Shown in pieces: positions 63,513-64,000 of a stretch of DNA of 64,000 nt. The notes under the pieces are model-generated. The model had not been told where the DNA came from. It saw only the letters and a program-made list of their open reading frames with translations, and made no database searches. Both the position numbers and the translations under genes were made by a program. Where the stretch lies: positions 434,001-498,000 of the forward strand of contig NZ_JAMYXM010000002.1 of NCBI RefSeq assembly GCF_024158145.1, written 5' to 3'. Each line of letters begins with the position of its first letter. The first letter of the stretch is position 1. This stretch comes from Notoacmeibacter sp. MSK16QG-6 (GTDB lineage: Bacteria; Pseudomonadota; Alphaproteobacteria; Rhizobiales; Rhizobiaceae).

Positions 63513-64000
63513 TCAGCCCAAGGCATAGCCTTCACCACGAACCGTGCGGATTGGATCGTCCCCGCCGTGCTGGCGAAGTGCCTTGCGCAACCGCCCGACA
63601 TGGACGTCGACGGTGCGTGTTTCGACATCCAGATCGTGACCCCAGACGCGGTTCAGCAGCTGCTCACGGCTGAAGACACGGCCCGGCCGCTCGATCAGTA
63701 CCGAAAGAAGCCGAAACTCGGTCGTACTGAGCGATATGCGTTGCCCGCTCCGCTCGACCAAATGACGACCTGCGTCGAGCACCAGATCGTCATGTTCGAT
63801 CCGCTCACCCACAGCCACCGGATGGGTTCGGCGCAGTTCCTTGCGAATGCGCGCGATCAGTTCAGCCACGGAAAATGGTTTGGTGATGTAATCGTCTGCA
63901 CCGATATCCAGTCCGCGAATCCGGTCGCCCTCTTCGGTCCGCGCAGACAGCATGATGACCGGTGTGTTGCGGCTGTCGCGGCCCGATTTGATCTGCCGGC
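63513..64000 (-). CDS. phoB: Phosphate regulon response regulator PhoB, C-terminal part
   Basis: The gene enters from beyond the right edge; about 161 residues are visible. The end of the receiver domain shows TPVIMLSARTEEGDRIRGLD, DDYITKPFSVAELIARI (the switch Lys), and the output is an OmpR/PhoB winged helix with STTEFRLLSVLIERPGRVFSREQLL, VWGHDLDVETRTVDVHVGRLRKAL and DPIRTVRGEGYAL. The VETRTVDVHVGRLRKAL stretch matches PhoB more than OmpR relatives. It is convergent with the flavodoxin-like gene. Confidence 0.88.
   Translation of the reverse strand, partial: RQIKSGRDSRNTPVIMLSARTEEGDRIRGLDIGADDYITKPFSVAELIARIRKELRRTHPVAVGERIEHDDLVLDAGRHLVERSGQRISLSTTEFRLLSVLIERPGRVFSREQLLNRVWGHDLDVETRTVDVHVGRLRKALRQHGGDDPIRTVRGEGYALG

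Noticed and set aside
1-64000. CRISPR arrays, insertion sequences, prophage or tRNA genes
   Set aside because: Looked for by eye; no spaced direct repeats, transposase motifs, terminal inverted repeats or cloverleaf T-loops were found. A tRNAscan or ISfinder search would be decisive.

Overview
The window is a 64-kb chromosomal stretch from an alphaproteobacterium, most likely of the order Hyphomicrobiales (Rhizobiales). The evidence is a division and cell-wall (dcw) cluster with rhizobial gene order and rnpB just upstream of mraZ, an Irr-type Fur regulator, a PhyR-NepR-EcfG general stress response locus, a LOV-HWE histidine kinase, and GC-rich coding DNA throughout. I see no insertion sequence, prophage, CRISPR array, tRNA or rRNA gene.

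Layout. (1) 1-15.2 kb, minus strand: the dcw cluster mraZ-rsmH-ftsL-ftsI-murE-murF-mraY-murD-ftsW-murG-murC-murB-ddlB-ftsQ, mostly joined by 4-bp stop/start overlaps; ftsQ is cut by the window edge. Upstream of mraZ are three TGGGN boxes at 10-bp periodicity, the pattern recognised by the MraZ repressor. (2) 15.6-19.4 kb, minus: RNase P RNA, a soluble lytic transglycosylase, an AmpD amidase, a TerB/J-domain protein and two small acidic lipoproteins. (3) 19.5-26 kb, plus: 5-oxoprolinase, a PPi-type phosphofructokinase, a second lytic transglycosylase lipoprotein and a GH25 muramidase lipoprotein. (4) 26.1-30 kb: an apparent glucosylglycerate locus, with a phosphatase and GT81 synthase on plus and a convergent GH13 phosphorylase. 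(5) 30-42.4 kb: CPA2 antiporter, DMT exporter plus amidase, a 28-aa membrane mini-protein, ArsR-methyltransferase fusion, TrmO, DUF2293, a SDR/tam pair, the LOV kinase, EttA, a TPR-like protein and an alpha/beta hydrolase. (6) 42.5-51 kb: irr, then a stress-response island (phyR, nepR-ecfG, diacylglycerol-kinase-like protein plus DUF2254, a YqjD/YqjE-like membrane operon, a two-PRC-barrel exported protein). (7) 51.3-64 kb: a metallo-beta-lactamase-fold protein, a frameshifted BigR-like regulator, enoyl-CoA hydratase, Crp/Fnr regulator, thiD, a BMP-type ABC importer, a second DMT exporter, an FAA-hydrolase-family enzyme, aroQ, a flavodoxin-like protein and the 3' part of phoB.

How it fits together. 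Region 1 supplies the complete cytoplasmic route to lipid II except MurA, plus division proteins; the hydrolases in regions 2-3 remodel or recycle wall. In region 6, sequences matching the EcfG promoter form (GGAAC, 16-17 bp, CGTT) lie before phyR, a small unknown gene at 43145, the YqjD-like operon and the PRC-barrel gene. This suggests that the genes around the master stress regulators belong to their own regulon, centred on the envelope. The glucosylglycerate genes give a plausible compatible-solute branch.

The observations most worth checking are the EcfG-promoter island and the unknown genes in it, a probable small RNA upstream of the phyR terminator, the 7-bp duplication that breaks the BigR-like gene, the glucosylglycerate synthesis/phosphorolysis cassette, the 28-aa mini-protein, and the MraZ boxes. 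All functional assignments come from reading sequence motifs; no database search was run.
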